A stretch of 21,999 nucleotides of DNA from a virus. The notes beneath the pieces are model-generated. The model ran no database searches. It had not been told where the DNA came from and was given only the letters and a program-made list of their open reading frames with translations. The stretch covers positions 1-21,999 of IMG/VR virus record IMGVR_UViG_3300021964_000620. One strand, given 5' to 3'. A program made the translations under genes and the position numbers. This document shows positions 1 through 6,774 of the stretch, piece after piece (positions within the stretch are counted from its first letter, which is position 1; every line of letters starts with the position of its first letter).

Positions 1-236
1 TCTAAATTGTTTGTTTGGTCAGCAGTTAAAGAAAGTGTAATAACACCTGTTGTACGGTCATCGGCAATAGATGTTGAAATTGTTGTACGAGTACGAGTTG
101 AGGCATAGCCTCTTGCCATTTTAGCACTAGCAGTATAACCTGTTAAGTCAAATGCGTTTCCGTCATTGTCTTTTACAGTTACGTCTGTACTAAAGGTTGC
201 GCCTTGGTCAATTATTAGATTCGCTGTCGCTGCCAT
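1..236 (-). CDS. Fibre or baseplate-associated protein, N-terminal part (cut by window edge)
   Basis: The reading frame starts at the ATG at 236-234 and stays open to the window edge, giving 78 residues (MAATANLIIDQGATFSTDVT...). The pattern of an N-terminal strand, then DNDGNAFDLTGYTASAKMAR, then a segment ending TTGVITLSLTADQT resembles the beta-sandwich N-terminal domain of phage baseplate upper or receptor-binding protein subunits (BppU_N-like: D..G...DLTGYT...G.I.LSLT). That assignment rests on remembered pattern only. The start overlaps the end of the DUF6447 gene by 29 bases in another frame, and there is no convincing Shine-Dalgarno sequence, so translation may depend on coupling to that gene. 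It is the last gene of the unit driven by the late promoter at 466-473. A role in the virion is inferred from position and fold type. Confidence 0.75.
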   Translation of the reverse strand, partial: MAATANLIIDQGATFSTDVTVKDNDGNAFDLTGYTASAKMARGYASTRTRTTISTSIADDRTTGVITLSLTADQTNNL

Positions 237-432
237 CTGTTTTGTCTAATTCTTCTTTTATTTTTTTATTATAATAATCAGTCAAAACAGCAATCTTTTC
301 TAATTCAACTTCATGTCTAACTTTAGACTTTTGAATTTCTTGTCTTGCCACAATAATATTTTGCAAATAAGGTGATAATTTTTCTAATTCGTATTCTTTA
401 CCATCTATAGTTAATTTAGTCGTTTCACTCAT
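208..432 (-). CDS. DUF6447-like small protein
   Basis: This 74-residue protein opens with MSETTKLTIDGKEYELEKLS and continues as a long charged helix (about residues 20-62), ending in an acidic Ser/Asn tail (DGSDSESNN). The opening 'T-x-DGKEY-x-L-x-x-LS' followed by a Gln/Glu/Lys helix matches what I know of the DUF6447 family, which is common in marine T4-like phages and has no known function. The start is supported by AAAGGATG about ten bases upstream of the ATG and by an exact late-promoter box at 466-473. It overlaps the next gene by 29 bases. A coiled-coil or chaperone-like role for the neighbouring fibre protein is only a guess. Confidence 0.8.
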   Translation of the reverse strand: MSETTKLTIDGKEYELEKLSPYLQNIIVARQEIQKSKVRHEVELEKIAVLTDYYNKKIKEELDKTDGSDSESNN

Positions 433-465
433 AATTTATTCATCCTTTGTTATGTTATATTATTA

Positions 466-473
466 TATTTATA
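466..473 (-). promoter_or_regulatory. T4-type late promoter box TATAAATA
   Basis: The minus strand reads TATAAATA exactly, the T4 late-promoter element recognised by the gp55/gp33 late sigma system. It lies 33 bases before the ATG of the DUF6447 gene, which gives room for a leader of about 25 nt that contains AAAGG. It would drive the DUF6447 gene and the partial fibre gene separately from the enzyme genes upstream. Confidence 0.8.
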
Positions 474-506
474 TACCTTACATATAATAATAGGTCTTTT
501 CTTTAT

Positions 507-2030
507 CTATTTATTATAGATATTATTCTTTAAAAATTTATACAATGAGGGTAAATGTTGTATCATGTTATTCCAATCTTTTTTTCTCATATCCAATTTT
601 TTAATAGGATGTTGCCATTCTCTAGCTAATTCTTCTTTTGTTTTTTGTTGATATAAAGAAATAGTTTCATAGTCAGTAGGAGGCCAATTCATGCCAGCTG
701 CAATACAATGTAATCCATCGTTTTTTGGAAAGTGATAGTCGTCATCTTTATTAATAGCAGCGTCAACAAAGCCATTTGTTAGATTTCTTTTTAGATTAAT
801 TAAGTCATTTGACCATTCTTTATTAAAGTTATCTCTCCAATATTCTGTATCCGTTCTTTGTGACATAGCATAGTGCATGGCTACAAATTCAGCAAAATCT
901 CTAAAGAGTCTTTTACATTGATATGTGTAATTGTCTTTATCCCATTGAGATATTTTATCTCTATTTAATGTTCTAACTAATCTCATTAAAAATTCATGTA
1001 CAGTAAATAATCCGTTACTTTCTAAAGGTTCAATAAATCCAGCAGATAATCCTATAGCAGCCACATTTTTTACAAATAATCTATTGTGAATACCTACTCT
1101 CATTTTTAATTTTTTAAATTCTAAATTATCTCTACCCAAATGCTTTTTAAATTCATCTAGCGCTTCTTCATCACTAATATATTTGTCTGAATAAACATAT
1201 CCAGTACCAATTCTACTCCACAACGGAATATGCCAAACCCAACCATTACCTAATGCTGTGCAATTTGTAAAAGGTTGTAATTCCTCTTCTTTATTTTCAT
1301 AAGGTATTTTTGTGGCCCACGCTGAATTATTAGGTAACATATCTGAATAACTTTCAAAGGGTTCTTTTAAAGTTTTACCTAACAATAAAGATTTAAAACC
1401 TGTACAATCAATAAACAAATCAGCAGTGTGTTTATTATTTAAAGATTTAATTCCATTATTATCTTTTTCAATGCTAACAATATCTTCTTTGATATGTTTT
1501 ACACCCTTGGGTACACAATAATGGTCTCTTAACCAAAGACCAAATTTAGTAGCATCAAAATGATAAGCTGTATGTTTATCAAAATCAAAAGGTATAATTT
1601 GTGGTTTGTTATAATCAATTTTATTATTATTTACTAATGCCATTTGTGGAAAATGACAAGTTGCATAATCTGAATTATCTAATTTTGGATTTAAAAATTT
1701 CTTAAACCACCAATCATTTAGTTCTGCTTGATTACCTTGGGTAAAAGGTTTGCCAAATGGATAGTGAAAAGATGTTCCTTTTTTACCAAAGTCTGTAAAT
1801 TTAATACTTAATTTATAACTGCCGTCTGTGTGTTTTAAGAAATCTTTATCATCAATCTCTAAATATTTTGTCCAAAATTTAATACCGCCAATTGTACTTT
1901 CTCCTACACCCATAGTAGGTATGTTAGGACTTTCAATTAAGGTAATATCTTTATTTGGAAAAGTTTTTATTAAAGTAGCTGCTGTCATCCACCCAGCAGA
2001 TCCTCCACCAACTACAACTATTTTTTTCAT
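507..2030 (-). CDS. Flavin-dependent (tryptophan-type) halogenase, viral
   Basis: This 507-residue protein is a full-length FADH2-dependent halogenase of the tryptophan halogenase family. FAD-binding motif VVGGGSAGWMTA is at about 6-17 and VGESTI at 42-47. The halogenase signature WxWxIP appears as WVWHIP at 264-269. The catalytic lysine equivalent to PrnA K79 is K73 (GSYKLSIKF), and the glutamate equivalent to PrnA E346 is E337 (FIEPLESNG), so the active site looks intact. In this family FADH2 and O2 oxidise halide to hypohalous acid, which travels down a tunnel to the lysine. A cyanophage homologue, VirX1, is known to halogenate, preferring iodide, but its natural substrate is unknown. No flavin reductase is in the window, so reduced flavin would have to come from elsewhere. 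The gene starts two bases after the stop of the upstream dioxygenase and has no clear Shine-Dalgarno sequence, suggesting coupled translation. Specificity for free tryptophan is not established. Confidence 0.95.
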   Translation of the reverse strand: MKKIVVVGGGSAGWMTAATLIKTFPNKDITLIESPNIPTMGVGESTIGGIKFWTKYLEIDDKDFLKHTDGSYKLSIKFTDFGKKGTSFHYPFGKPFTQGNQAELNDWWFKKFLNPKLDNSDYATCHFPQMALVNNNKIDYNKPQIIPFDFDKHTAYHFDATKFGLWLRDHYCVPKGVKHIKEDIVSIEKDNNGIKSLNNKHTADLFIDCTGFKSLLLGKTLKEPFESYSDMLPNNSAWATKIPYENKEEELQPFTNCTALGNGWVWHIPLWSRIGTGYVYSDKYISDEEALDEFKKHLGRDNLEFKKLKMRVGIHNRLFVKNVAAIGLSAGFIEPLESNGLFTVHEFLMRLVRTLNRDKISQWDKDNYTYQCKRLFRDFAEFVAMHYAMSQRTDTEYWRDNFNKEWSNDLINLKRNLTNGFVDAAINKDDDYHFPKNDGLHCIAAGMNWPPTDYETISLYQQKTKEELAREWQHPIKKLDMRKKDWNNMIQHLPSLYKFLKNNIYNK

Positions 2031-2032
2031 AT

Positions 2033-2662
2033 CTAATTTTTATATTGTTTTATATTAAAGGATATTGATATTCTATTGTCATCTTTATCATCTGTGAGAT
2101 TTATATCCACATCATGTGCCAACCATGCAGGAAACATAATTAGTCTTCCTTCTAATGCGTCATAACCAATTTCACGGCATTGTTTTAAAGGTTTTTTATC
2201 TTTATCATAAACGGGTGCCATTCTTTCATTTTCTGTTCTTGGATCGTAAAAACAAATATTACCACTATTTTTAGGAACTTGAACATAGTAAACACCTGAA
2301 AAAAAACTGTTAGGATGTGTGTGACATTTATTATAACTGTATTTAGGATTTACATTTGCCCACATATTATCTATATCAATGTGATTAGAATTAAAATTAT
2401 ATCCTTCATTTTTAGCAATTGAATTTGCTACCTTTATTATTTCATCACATATAATTTTGTACTTAGGTCTTTTATTCATATCACCTGGACTGTGCCAACC
2501 ATTTTTATTTGACCTTACAATTCCTTTGTCTTTATCTTTCCATTCTAATATATTTTTTTTTAACTCTTTATTGATTTCTTTATAATTAGCCACATCTTTA
2601 AAATAGATATTTGTAGGCCACCATTGTTCACAAACTATTCTGTCTGTAATTTTTTGAGTCAT
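2033..2662 (-). CDS. 2OG-Fe(II) oxygenase, TIGR02466 type
   Basis: This 209-residue protein matches the small TIGR02466 / 2OG-FeII_Oxy_5 family of putative 2-oxoglutarate and Fe(II) dependent oxygenases. Family marks visible are CHTHPNSFFSGVYYVQVP (113-130), FYDPR (138-142), LIMFPAWLAHDV (174-185) and RISISFNI (197-204). Likely metal ligands are H114 or H116 and the distal H183, with R197 placed to bind 2-oxoglutarate. A classical HxD/E triad is not evident: the first motif is HxH, as I recall for this family. The substrate is unknown; related enzymes hydroxylate amino acids or protein side chains. Its stop is followed after two bases by the halogenase ATG, and its own ATG abuts the stop of the upstream dioxygenase (TAA-ATG), so the three enzymes are very probably co-translated. 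Confidence 0.9.
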   Translation of the reverse strand: MTQKITDRIVCEQWWPTNIYFKDVANYKEINKELKKNILEWKDKDKGIVRSNKNGWHSPGDMNKRPKYKIICDEIIKVANSIAKNEGYNFNSNHIDIDNMWANVNPKYSYNKCHTHPNSFFSGVYYVQVPKNSGNICFYDPRTENERMAPVYDKDKKPLKQCREIGYDALEGRLIMFPAWLAHDVDINLTDDKDDNRISISFNIKQYKN

Positions 2663-3304
2663 TTATTTAAAGGTAACCCCATGAACCCATCCTACTATAG
2701 CATCTCTAGTTCCTTTTGTAACTTTAGTAACTCTATGGGTTAAAAATGATGGATATATTATACAAGTTCCTTTTTTTCTAAAAGCTTCCGTATTTACTTT
2801 TGTTCCTAAAAATTCTAAATCACCACCTTCGTACTCTTTAGAATCAGTTAATTGAATTGTAAAACTTAATTTTCTATGCGATACAGAATTACCAATATCT
2901 AAATGCCAATCGTAATGTCCTCCCTTTTTATACCTCATAATTGATGGTGTGTCTTCTTCTAAAAATCCATAACAATTAAACTTATAATTAACATCATTTG
3001 CTTGTTTAGCAAATTTAATTACTTGCATTAAAGGCCAACCTTCTTTATTCATTGGTACAGGTTGAACCTCAACCTTTCTCATATTATTTTTAATATTATT
3101 TCCTTCTACTTTTCCAGGTAACCATAATTCATCAAGTAATTGACCTGTGATAGCATCACACTCTTTCTCTGAAAAAAGTTGTCCATGTAAAATAGAGCAA
3201 AATTTATTATTTAAATTTATTTTTGTTGGCAATTCGTTAGTAATATCTTTACTTTCAATAGATTGATTTTCTTCAAATTCTATCTTATATTCACTATTTG
3301 ACAT
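2663..3304 (-). CDS. 2OG-Fe(II) dioxygenase, prolyl 4-hydroxylase / PKHD-like
   Basis: This 213-residue protein carries the complete facial triad of a prolyl-hydroxylase-like 2OG-Fe(II) dioxygenase: H134-x-D136 in HYDWHLDIG, distal H190 in YPSFLTHRV, and R200 ten residues later in KGTRDAIVGWVHG to bind 2-oxoglutarate. EGGDLEF at 159-165 is the usual strand between them. These features place it near the 2OG-FeII_Oxy_3 / PKHD-type hydroxylases. Known relatives hydroxylate proline or other residues, and some phage members are proposed to modify proteins, but the substrate here cannot be read from sequence. Start choice is supported by AGGAGA seven bases before the ATG, the strongest ribosome site in the enzyme group. 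It is the first of three tightly packed enzyme genes. Confidence 0.93.
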   Translation of the reverse strand: MSNSEYKIEFEENQSIESKDITNELPTKINLNNKFCSILHGQLFSEKECDAITGQLLDELWLPGKVEGNNIKNNMRKVEVQPVPMNKEGWPLMQVIKFAKQANDVNYKFNCYGFLEEDTPSIMRYKKGGHYDWHLDIGNSVSHRKLSFTIQLTDSKEYEGGDLEFLGTKVNTEAFRKKGTCIIYPSFLTHRVTKVTKGTRDAIVGWVHGVTFK

Positions 3305-3314
3305 ATTTTATCTC

Positions 3315-3404
3315 CTAATTTTTATATAGACCAGGTGTTGTAAAAGTTTTGTTTTTTACATTTATAGATTTTTTATTTGTGATGAATTTTAAAACTTTTT
3401 TCAT
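3315..3404 (-). CDS. Possible 29-residue protein before the enzyme genes
   Basis: The gap between the dioxygenase and the Trp-rich protein holds an open frame of 29 codons (MKKVLKFITNKKSINVKNKT then FTTPGLYKN). Its TAG stop is embedded in the TTAGGAGA ribosome site of the downstream dioxygenase, an arrangement seen at other junctions here (for example 13632). Against it, no Shine-Dalgarno sequence precedes its ATG, and it is short and Lys/Asn-rich as random AT-rich sequence would be. It resembles no family I know. Confidence 0.35.
   Translation of the reverse strand: MKKVLKFITNKKSINVKNKTFTTPGLYKN
3359..3366 (-). promoter_or_regulatory. Weak candidate late promoter, TATAAATG
   Basis: The minus strand reads TATAAATG, one base from the late box TATAAATA, 55 bases before the dioxygenase ATG and within the gap of 132 bases upstream of the enzyme genes. 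It could give the enzymes a promoter of their own, but it also lies inside the possible 29-codon frame and differs from the exact boxes elsewhere. Confidence 0.3.
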
Positions 3405-3436
3405 AATATAAGGATATATATAACAAAAATAAATAA

Positions 3437-4171
3437 CTAAAATTCTATACCTGGTGTCTTTTTATTATTCATACTTGCGTCAACTCTTAATCTTTCATGC
3501 TCTGCATTTGGTCCTATTGCTGTAGATCCTTTACCTGGTCTAAATTTATCTTTTGAGTTCATTCCTCTACCAAAATTATTAGTCATCTTTAATACTTGTT
3601 GCCAAATTATTGACTCACGTTTTCGTTTGTGTGCGTCTGACCTTAATCTTTCTTCATCTGTTGGCATTCTATTTAGTGGTTTTTTATTAGGATTCATATG
3701 TAACATTACATTACCAGAATCAGCTGCTCGCAACCATTGTTTCATTCTCATTGATTTATTAGGTTTATATTCTTGTATCCATTGACCAGTAATAGGATGT
3801 TGTTTTAAATTACCTGATCCCATAGGTTTTTTGGGTCTTTTCATCCACCATCTAAACCAATACATACCCAATTCATCCATTTTTCTAAAAAATGCCTTTG
3901 GATTTTCTTTAAATAAATGAAAGTCTTTTATTTCTTTCTCTTTCATCTCGTTTTGAATTATTCTTTTTTCCCAATTTCTTTCTCTAGCTTCTATATCTAA
4001 AGCAAAATCGTGTTCATATTGTTGAAGCTGCGCTAAAGTAATTTCACCTTTAGCATATTTTTTCTTCATATCTGCATGACCATGCCGATTTGATTGCCAA
4101 TGACCCCATGTTGAGGGCATTAGATATTTTCCAGAAAAGTTTTTGAGAGAATCTTTAAAATTAAAACCCAT
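3437..4171 (-). CDS. Basic, tryptophan-rich protein of unknown function
   Basis: I do not recognise this 244-residue protein. It is strongly basic (49 Lys+Arg against about 28 Asp+Glu by my count) and unusually rich in tryptophan: nine, at 22, 25, 67, 105, 108, 109, 131, 146 and 190, including the cluster MYWFRWWMKRPKKP. A helical, charged stretch spans about 48-100. The C-terminal part is rich in Asn, Met, Lys and Gly and contains a short repeat, ERLR-x-DA, at 174-180 and 226-232. No signal peptide or membrane segment is seen. AGGTGA eight bases before the ATG supports the start. It lies between the glycine-rich fibre genes and the enzyme operon, in the same direction, so it is probably a late protein, either a minor virion component or an assembly factor. 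Its position makes it a candidate partner or substrate of the enzymes, which is inference only. Confidence 0.8.
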   Translation of the reverse strand: MGFNFKDSLKNFSGKYLMPSTWGHWQSNRHGHADMKKKYAKGEITLAQLQQYEHDFALDIEARERNWEKRIIQNEMKEKEIKDFHLFKENPKAFFRKMDELGMYWFRWWMKRPKKPMGSGNLKQHPITGQWIQEYKPNKSMRMKQWLRAADSGNVMLHMNPNKKPLNRMPTDEERLRSDAHKRKRESIIWQQVLKMTNNFGRGMNSKDKFRPGKGSTAIGPNAEHERLRVDASMNNKKTPGIEF

Positions 4172-4216
4172 AATATTTCACCTTTTTTTTTGTTTTGTAT
4201 TATATATACAAAAAAT

Positions 4217-4411
4217 TTAAGAGCCTATTTTTGTACCAAAATATCCAGTAGTTTCATTCACACTTCTTGTATCTGAGGCATCTGTTGGATCATAAACCGA
4301 ATCGTCAGGAAGTTTTTTTATGACTTGTCCTTTTTTAGGACCAGAAGCGTATTTTACTTGATTTCCTGTATTTGGCTTTGTATTTGATTTTGTAGTTCTA
4401 TATACTGCCAT
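4217..4411 (-). CDS. Small protein of unknown function (64 aa)
   Basis: This 64-residue protein (MAVYRTTKSNTKPNTGNQVK...) is Lys/Thr/Ser/Asp-rich and probably largely unstructured. The segment ASGPKKGQVIKKLPDDSVYDP looks like one short strand-turn-strand unit. There is no known domain that I can name. The ribosome site GGAG overlaps the TAA stop of the upstream glycine-rich fibre gene (GGAGTTAA), so the two are probably coupled; the gap between them is six bases. A small virion or fibre-associated protein is the likeliest role from position. Confidence 0.75.
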   Translation of the reverse strand: MAVYRTTKSNTKPNTGNQVKYASGPKKGQVIKKLPDDSVYDPTDASDTRSVNETTGYFGTKIGS

Positions 4412-4417
4412 AAGATA

Positions 4418-6013
4418 TTAACTCCACTGTAGAGCAACACCATGTACTTTAACAGTATTATTTGCCAAAGCAATTTTATATTTCATACTAGTACCACTTG
4501 GTTGACCAGAAACATCAACAGTTCCAGTTAAAATTCTTTGTCCACTAGATCCTACTACATATCCTACGTCTGACATTGTAGCCGCTGTAAATGTAGTACC
4601 ATTATCTCTACTTACTGATACAATAATATCTGTGTTTAAAGTTGGTGTATCTACATCTTCTTCAAAAACAACTACTCTAGCACTTGAAGGTGCTGTTGAA
4701 GCAGTAAATGCGTCTGATTGAATTGTTGTTGACCTTGTTGACGCAGTAGCACCAGCAAATGTAAGTAATACATATCCGTCTTCTCCACTACTAGGACCTT
4801 GTCCAGGACCAGGAGGAGAACCTTCGTTAGTTCCAGCAACATTGTCTGGATCTGTAGCACCAGCACCTTGCGTTGATGAACCTTGTTCATTTGTAGCAGA
4901 TGATACTTCAGGATTTCCTATATATCCAGAACCTCCACCACCAGTTGCCCTTTGATTTGAGTCTCCAGTAGAACCACCGCCGCCATAATAACCAGAACCT
5001 CCAGCGCCGCCTGTATTACCATCGCCACCAAATAAGAATCCACCAGCTTGAGCACCAGTACCTCCAGCAGTTTGAGAACCACCTTCTCCTTGACCATCTT
5101 GTCCAGTATTACCGCCGCCAGCACCACCAGCAGTATTACTACTAGGATTTGAAGCGCCACCGCCTCCACCACCAGCAATCATAAAGTAATTGGGAGCATT
5201 CCCAGGTAATATCGATTGTGATGCTCCAGGAGCAGCCGCAGTTGCAATGGCAGATAATCCACCACCTTTCCCACCAGCAGGTGCTTGTCCTGCACCATCT
5301 GTGCCACCTCTATTTGGGTTATTTCCCCATCCAGAAGCTTGTTCTGGTTGTGGTGGGTTATCTCCAGCGGGACCACCACCTTCTCCAACATATATTGCGA
5401 ATGACTCACCAGGAGTTGTAGAAATTATTCCATCAGCAAATCCTCCTCCACCACCACCACCTAAACCAGCAGTGTTGTGGTGACCTCCTCTGGAAGCACC
5501 AGCACCCCAAACTTTAGCAGTTAAACTAGAAACATTATCTGGTGTAATAAAATTTCCAGAACCAAGTGTACCTAAAGTACCATTTGTGTGTGTTACGGAA
5601 GTATCTGGTTCAGTTATAGTAGTTGTAGAAAATCCAGCTGAAAGAGCTGCAACCGGTACGCCAGCGGGAGAGTCATCATTAACTATGTAATCTGATAAAC
5701 CTGGTGCAGCAGCAACAGGATTCATATTGGATGAACCAACTGGATCAAGTCCAGTTATATCTCTAAATTCATCAACGATACCGTCCTGTAAATTAAAAAC
5801 TGTTAGTCCTTCATTAACGGCAATTTTAAATCCTAAAAGACCTACGTTGTCTTTTACAGGATTAATTGTTGCGTCTGTGGCAACACCACTTAATTTTGTA
5901 CCAGCAATTGCAGCTGATGGACTTACATCAGCATCTGTAATCGTACTATTTTCGATTTCTGTAGATGAAATTGTTCCTGATGTTATATTTTCTTTTGTAA
6001 TTTTTGTTGTCAT
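4418..6013 (-). CDS. Glycine-rich tail fibre / adhesin-like protein
   Basis: This 531-residue protein has three parts. Residues 1-110 are a fibre-like N-terminus (MTTKITKENITSGTISSTEI...; SPSAAIAGTKLSG) typical of phage tail-fibre attachment or shaft regions. Residues about 164-418 form a glycine-rich domain beginning AKVWGAGA, with runs such as LGGGGGGGFADG (184-195) and MIAGGGGGGAS (278-288), and ending EDGYVLLTF, the layout of Gly_rich domains known from phage fibres; polyglycine-II packing of the kind seen in T-even adhesins is plausible. Residues 440-531 are a compact C-terminal beta domain (VVVFEEDVDT...NTDIIVSVSRDNG...SGQPSGTSMKYKI...HGVALQWS) that I associate with marine phage fibre proteins. 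The Shine-Dalgarno GGGAGA precedes the ATG. It probably contacts the host surface. The codons of the glycine tract are GGT/GGA-rich, making this the most GC-rich part of the window. Confidence 0.85.
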   Translation of the reverse strand: MTTKITKENITSGTISSTEIENSTITDADVSPSAAIAGTKLSGVATDATINPVKDNVGLLGFKIAVNEGLTVFNLQDGIVDEFRDITGLDPVGSSNMNPVAAAPGLSDYIVNDDSPAGVPVAALSAGFSTTTITEPDTSVTHTNGTLGTLGSGNFITPDNVSSLTAKVWGAGASRGGHHNTAGLGGGGGGGFADGIISTTPGESFAIYVGEGGGPAGDNPPQPEQASGWGNNPNRGGTDGAGQAPAGGKGGGLSAIATAAAPGASQSILPGNAPNYFMIAGGGGGGASNPSSNTAGGAGGGNTGQDGQGEGGSQTAGGTGAQAGGFLFGGDGNTGGAGGSGYYGGGGSTGDSNQRATGGGGSGYIGNPEVSSATNEQGSSTQGAGATDPDNVAGTNEGSPPGPGQGPSSGEDGYVLLTFAGATASTRSTTIQSDAFTASTAPSSARVVVFEEDVDTPTLNTDIIVSVSRDNGTTFTAATMSDVGYVVGSSGQRILTGTVDVSGQPSGTSMKYKIALANNTVKVHGVALQWS

Positions 6014-6027
6014 TTATCTATCTCTCC

Positions 6028-6270
6028 CTAGACTGGCATTTCTCTAATTACTATTTGTACACCACTTGCAGGTGCTGTACCAAAAGTTAATGTTGTTCCA
6101 GAAATTGTATAGTCAGTTGTGGGTTTTTGTAAAACACCGTTTTCTGTAACAAATACCTTGTCAACTGTCACACCTTGAGTTACTGTAAAACCAGTTGTAG
6201 TACCGTCACCTGTTGCTGACCTAACATTAATTTCGGTTGGTCTGTCTTTTGCAGTTATATATCTAACCAT
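6028..6270 (-). CDS. Small fibre/baseplate beta protein (80 aa)
   Basis: This 80-residue protein contains the common marine-phage fibre unit 'GFTVTQGVTVDKVFVTENGVLQ' followed by P-TTDYTIS-x-TTLTF...AP-x-SGV-x-IVIREMPV. The same unit is found as a domain inside longer fibres and structural proteins of cyanophages and pelagiphages; here it stands alone and fills residues 18-80. It is probably a virion beta-domain protein of the fibre or baseplate periphery. The ribosome site is weak (GGAAAC). It lies 14 bases before the glycine-rich fibre gene and 48 bases after the preceding gene. Confidence 0.8.
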   Translation of the reverse strand: MVRYITAKDRPTEINVRSATGDGTTTGFTVTQGVTVDKVFVTENGVLQKPTTDYTISGTTLTFGTAPASGVQIVIREMPV

Positions 6271-6318
6271 GTTGTTTCCGTTCTTTAATTCTTTTTTTAA
6301 TTTATTAAATTAAATAAA

Positions 6319-6690
6319 TTAAACGTCTTCTAATACTGATAAAGTTACATCTAATGATGAACCAGCAGATGCTTCTGCTCTTAATACATCACCAGTAGTT
6401 CCATCATTTTGTAATACAAGTTTATTACCTTGCATAATTTCAACTGTAGTATTTCCTGGTATTTTAAGACCATTTACAATATAAGAGTCATTTCCAGAAC
6501 CACCTAAGTGATCCAAAAATAAACCTAATGTTCTTTCTGAAGAATTTTTATTACAGACTGAAATTCCAATAACTATTGATTCTAATGCAGTAGAACCTGA
6601 ACCAGCTGGTACTGTATAAACAGCGTCACCAGAGGCACCAGTACTTGTTCCAGTATCAGGATTTGTTAATCTTTTAAAATCGTTTGCCAT
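6319..6690 (-). CDS. Small virion structural protein (123 aa)
   Basis: This 123-residue, nearly all-beta protein has the pattern DAVYTVPAGSGSTALESIVIGISVCN, then KIPGNTTVEIMQGNKLVLQNDG, then DVLRAEASAGSSLDVTLSVLEDV. This order (cell of small hydrophobic strands, 'GNKLVLQ.GD.LR..AS..SSLDV.LS.LE' at the end) is common in short structural proteins of marine myophages and other tailed phages. A decoration or fibre-collar role is likely; which one cannot be read. It has an excellent start: AAGGAAA precedes the ATG, and an exact late promoter box sits 20 bases upstream, with a second box 50 bases further. Confidence 0.8.
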   Translation of the reverse strand: MANDFKRLTNPDTGTSTGASGDAVYTVPAGSGSTALESIVIGISVCNKNSSERTLGLFLDHLGGSGNDSYIVNGLKIPGNTTVEIMQGNKLVLQNDGTTGDVLRAEASAGSSLDVTLSVLEDV

Positions 6691-6717
6691 TTTTGTTTTT
6701 CCTTATTACTATTTATA
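6686..6717 (-). repeat. Late promoter-leader block, copy 2
   Basis: From the TATAAATA box to the ATGGC start these 32 bases match the block at 15139-15170 at 28 positions: box, two variable bases, AATAAGGAA, a variable A-rich spacer, then AAAATGGC. The spacing is the same. This is the same expression signal used before two different virion genes. Confidence 0.75.
6710..6717 (-). promoter_or_regulatory. T4-type late promoter box TATAAATA (proximal)
   Basis: An exact TATAAATA on the minus strand, 20 bases before the ATG of the 123-residue structural gene, with AAGGAAA lying just after the expected start of transcription. It probably drives the fibre unit leftward from 6690, perhaps through to the enzymes. 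Confidence 0.8.
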
Positions 6718-6756
6718 CAGGTATTATTGTTTTACATAAAAAAAATATGTACCTGT
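6717..6756 (-). other. Inverted repeat between the two late boxes
   Basis: ACAGGTA (6717-6723) and TACCTGT (6750-6756) are perfect inverted copies separated by 26 bases, with a smaller AT-only palindrome (ACATA...TATGT) inside. A stem could form in transcripts that start at the upstream box but not in those from the proximal box. There is no clear T-run for a terminator. Function unknown. Confidence 0.35.
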
Positions 6757-6759
6757 TCA

Positions 6760-6767
6760 TATTTATA
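6760..6767 (-). promoter_or_regulatory. T4-type late promoter box TATAAATA (distal)
   Basis: A second exact box in the same 84-base gap, starting eight bases after the stop codon of the 182-residue fibre gene. A transcript from here would have a leader of roughly 60 nt including the inverted repeat at 6717-6756. The sequence joining the preceding stop codon to this box resembles the one at 15163-15176. Confidence 0.75.
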
Positions 6768-6774
6768 TTCATGT

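Noticed and set aside
504-522. AT-rich inverted repeat (TATCTAT/ATAGATA) at the halogenase stop codon, as a terminator
   Set aside because: The stem is almost all A-T pairs and is followed on the transcribed strand by AAGAAAAG rather than a T-run, so intrinsic termination is not supported.
4672-5483. Several frames of 67-97 codons on both strands across the glycine-rich domain, some Pro-rich, some Leu/Val-rich
   Set aside because: They are shadows of the GGT/GGA repeats of the fibre gene: Pro-rich in antisense and Val/Leu-rich in the shifted frames. No start signals.
6271-6318. AT palindrome-like sequence (around TTTATTAAATTAAATAAATT) between two small structural genes, as a terminator
   Set aside because: Imperfect, without G-C pairs, and too likely by chance in sequence of this composition.
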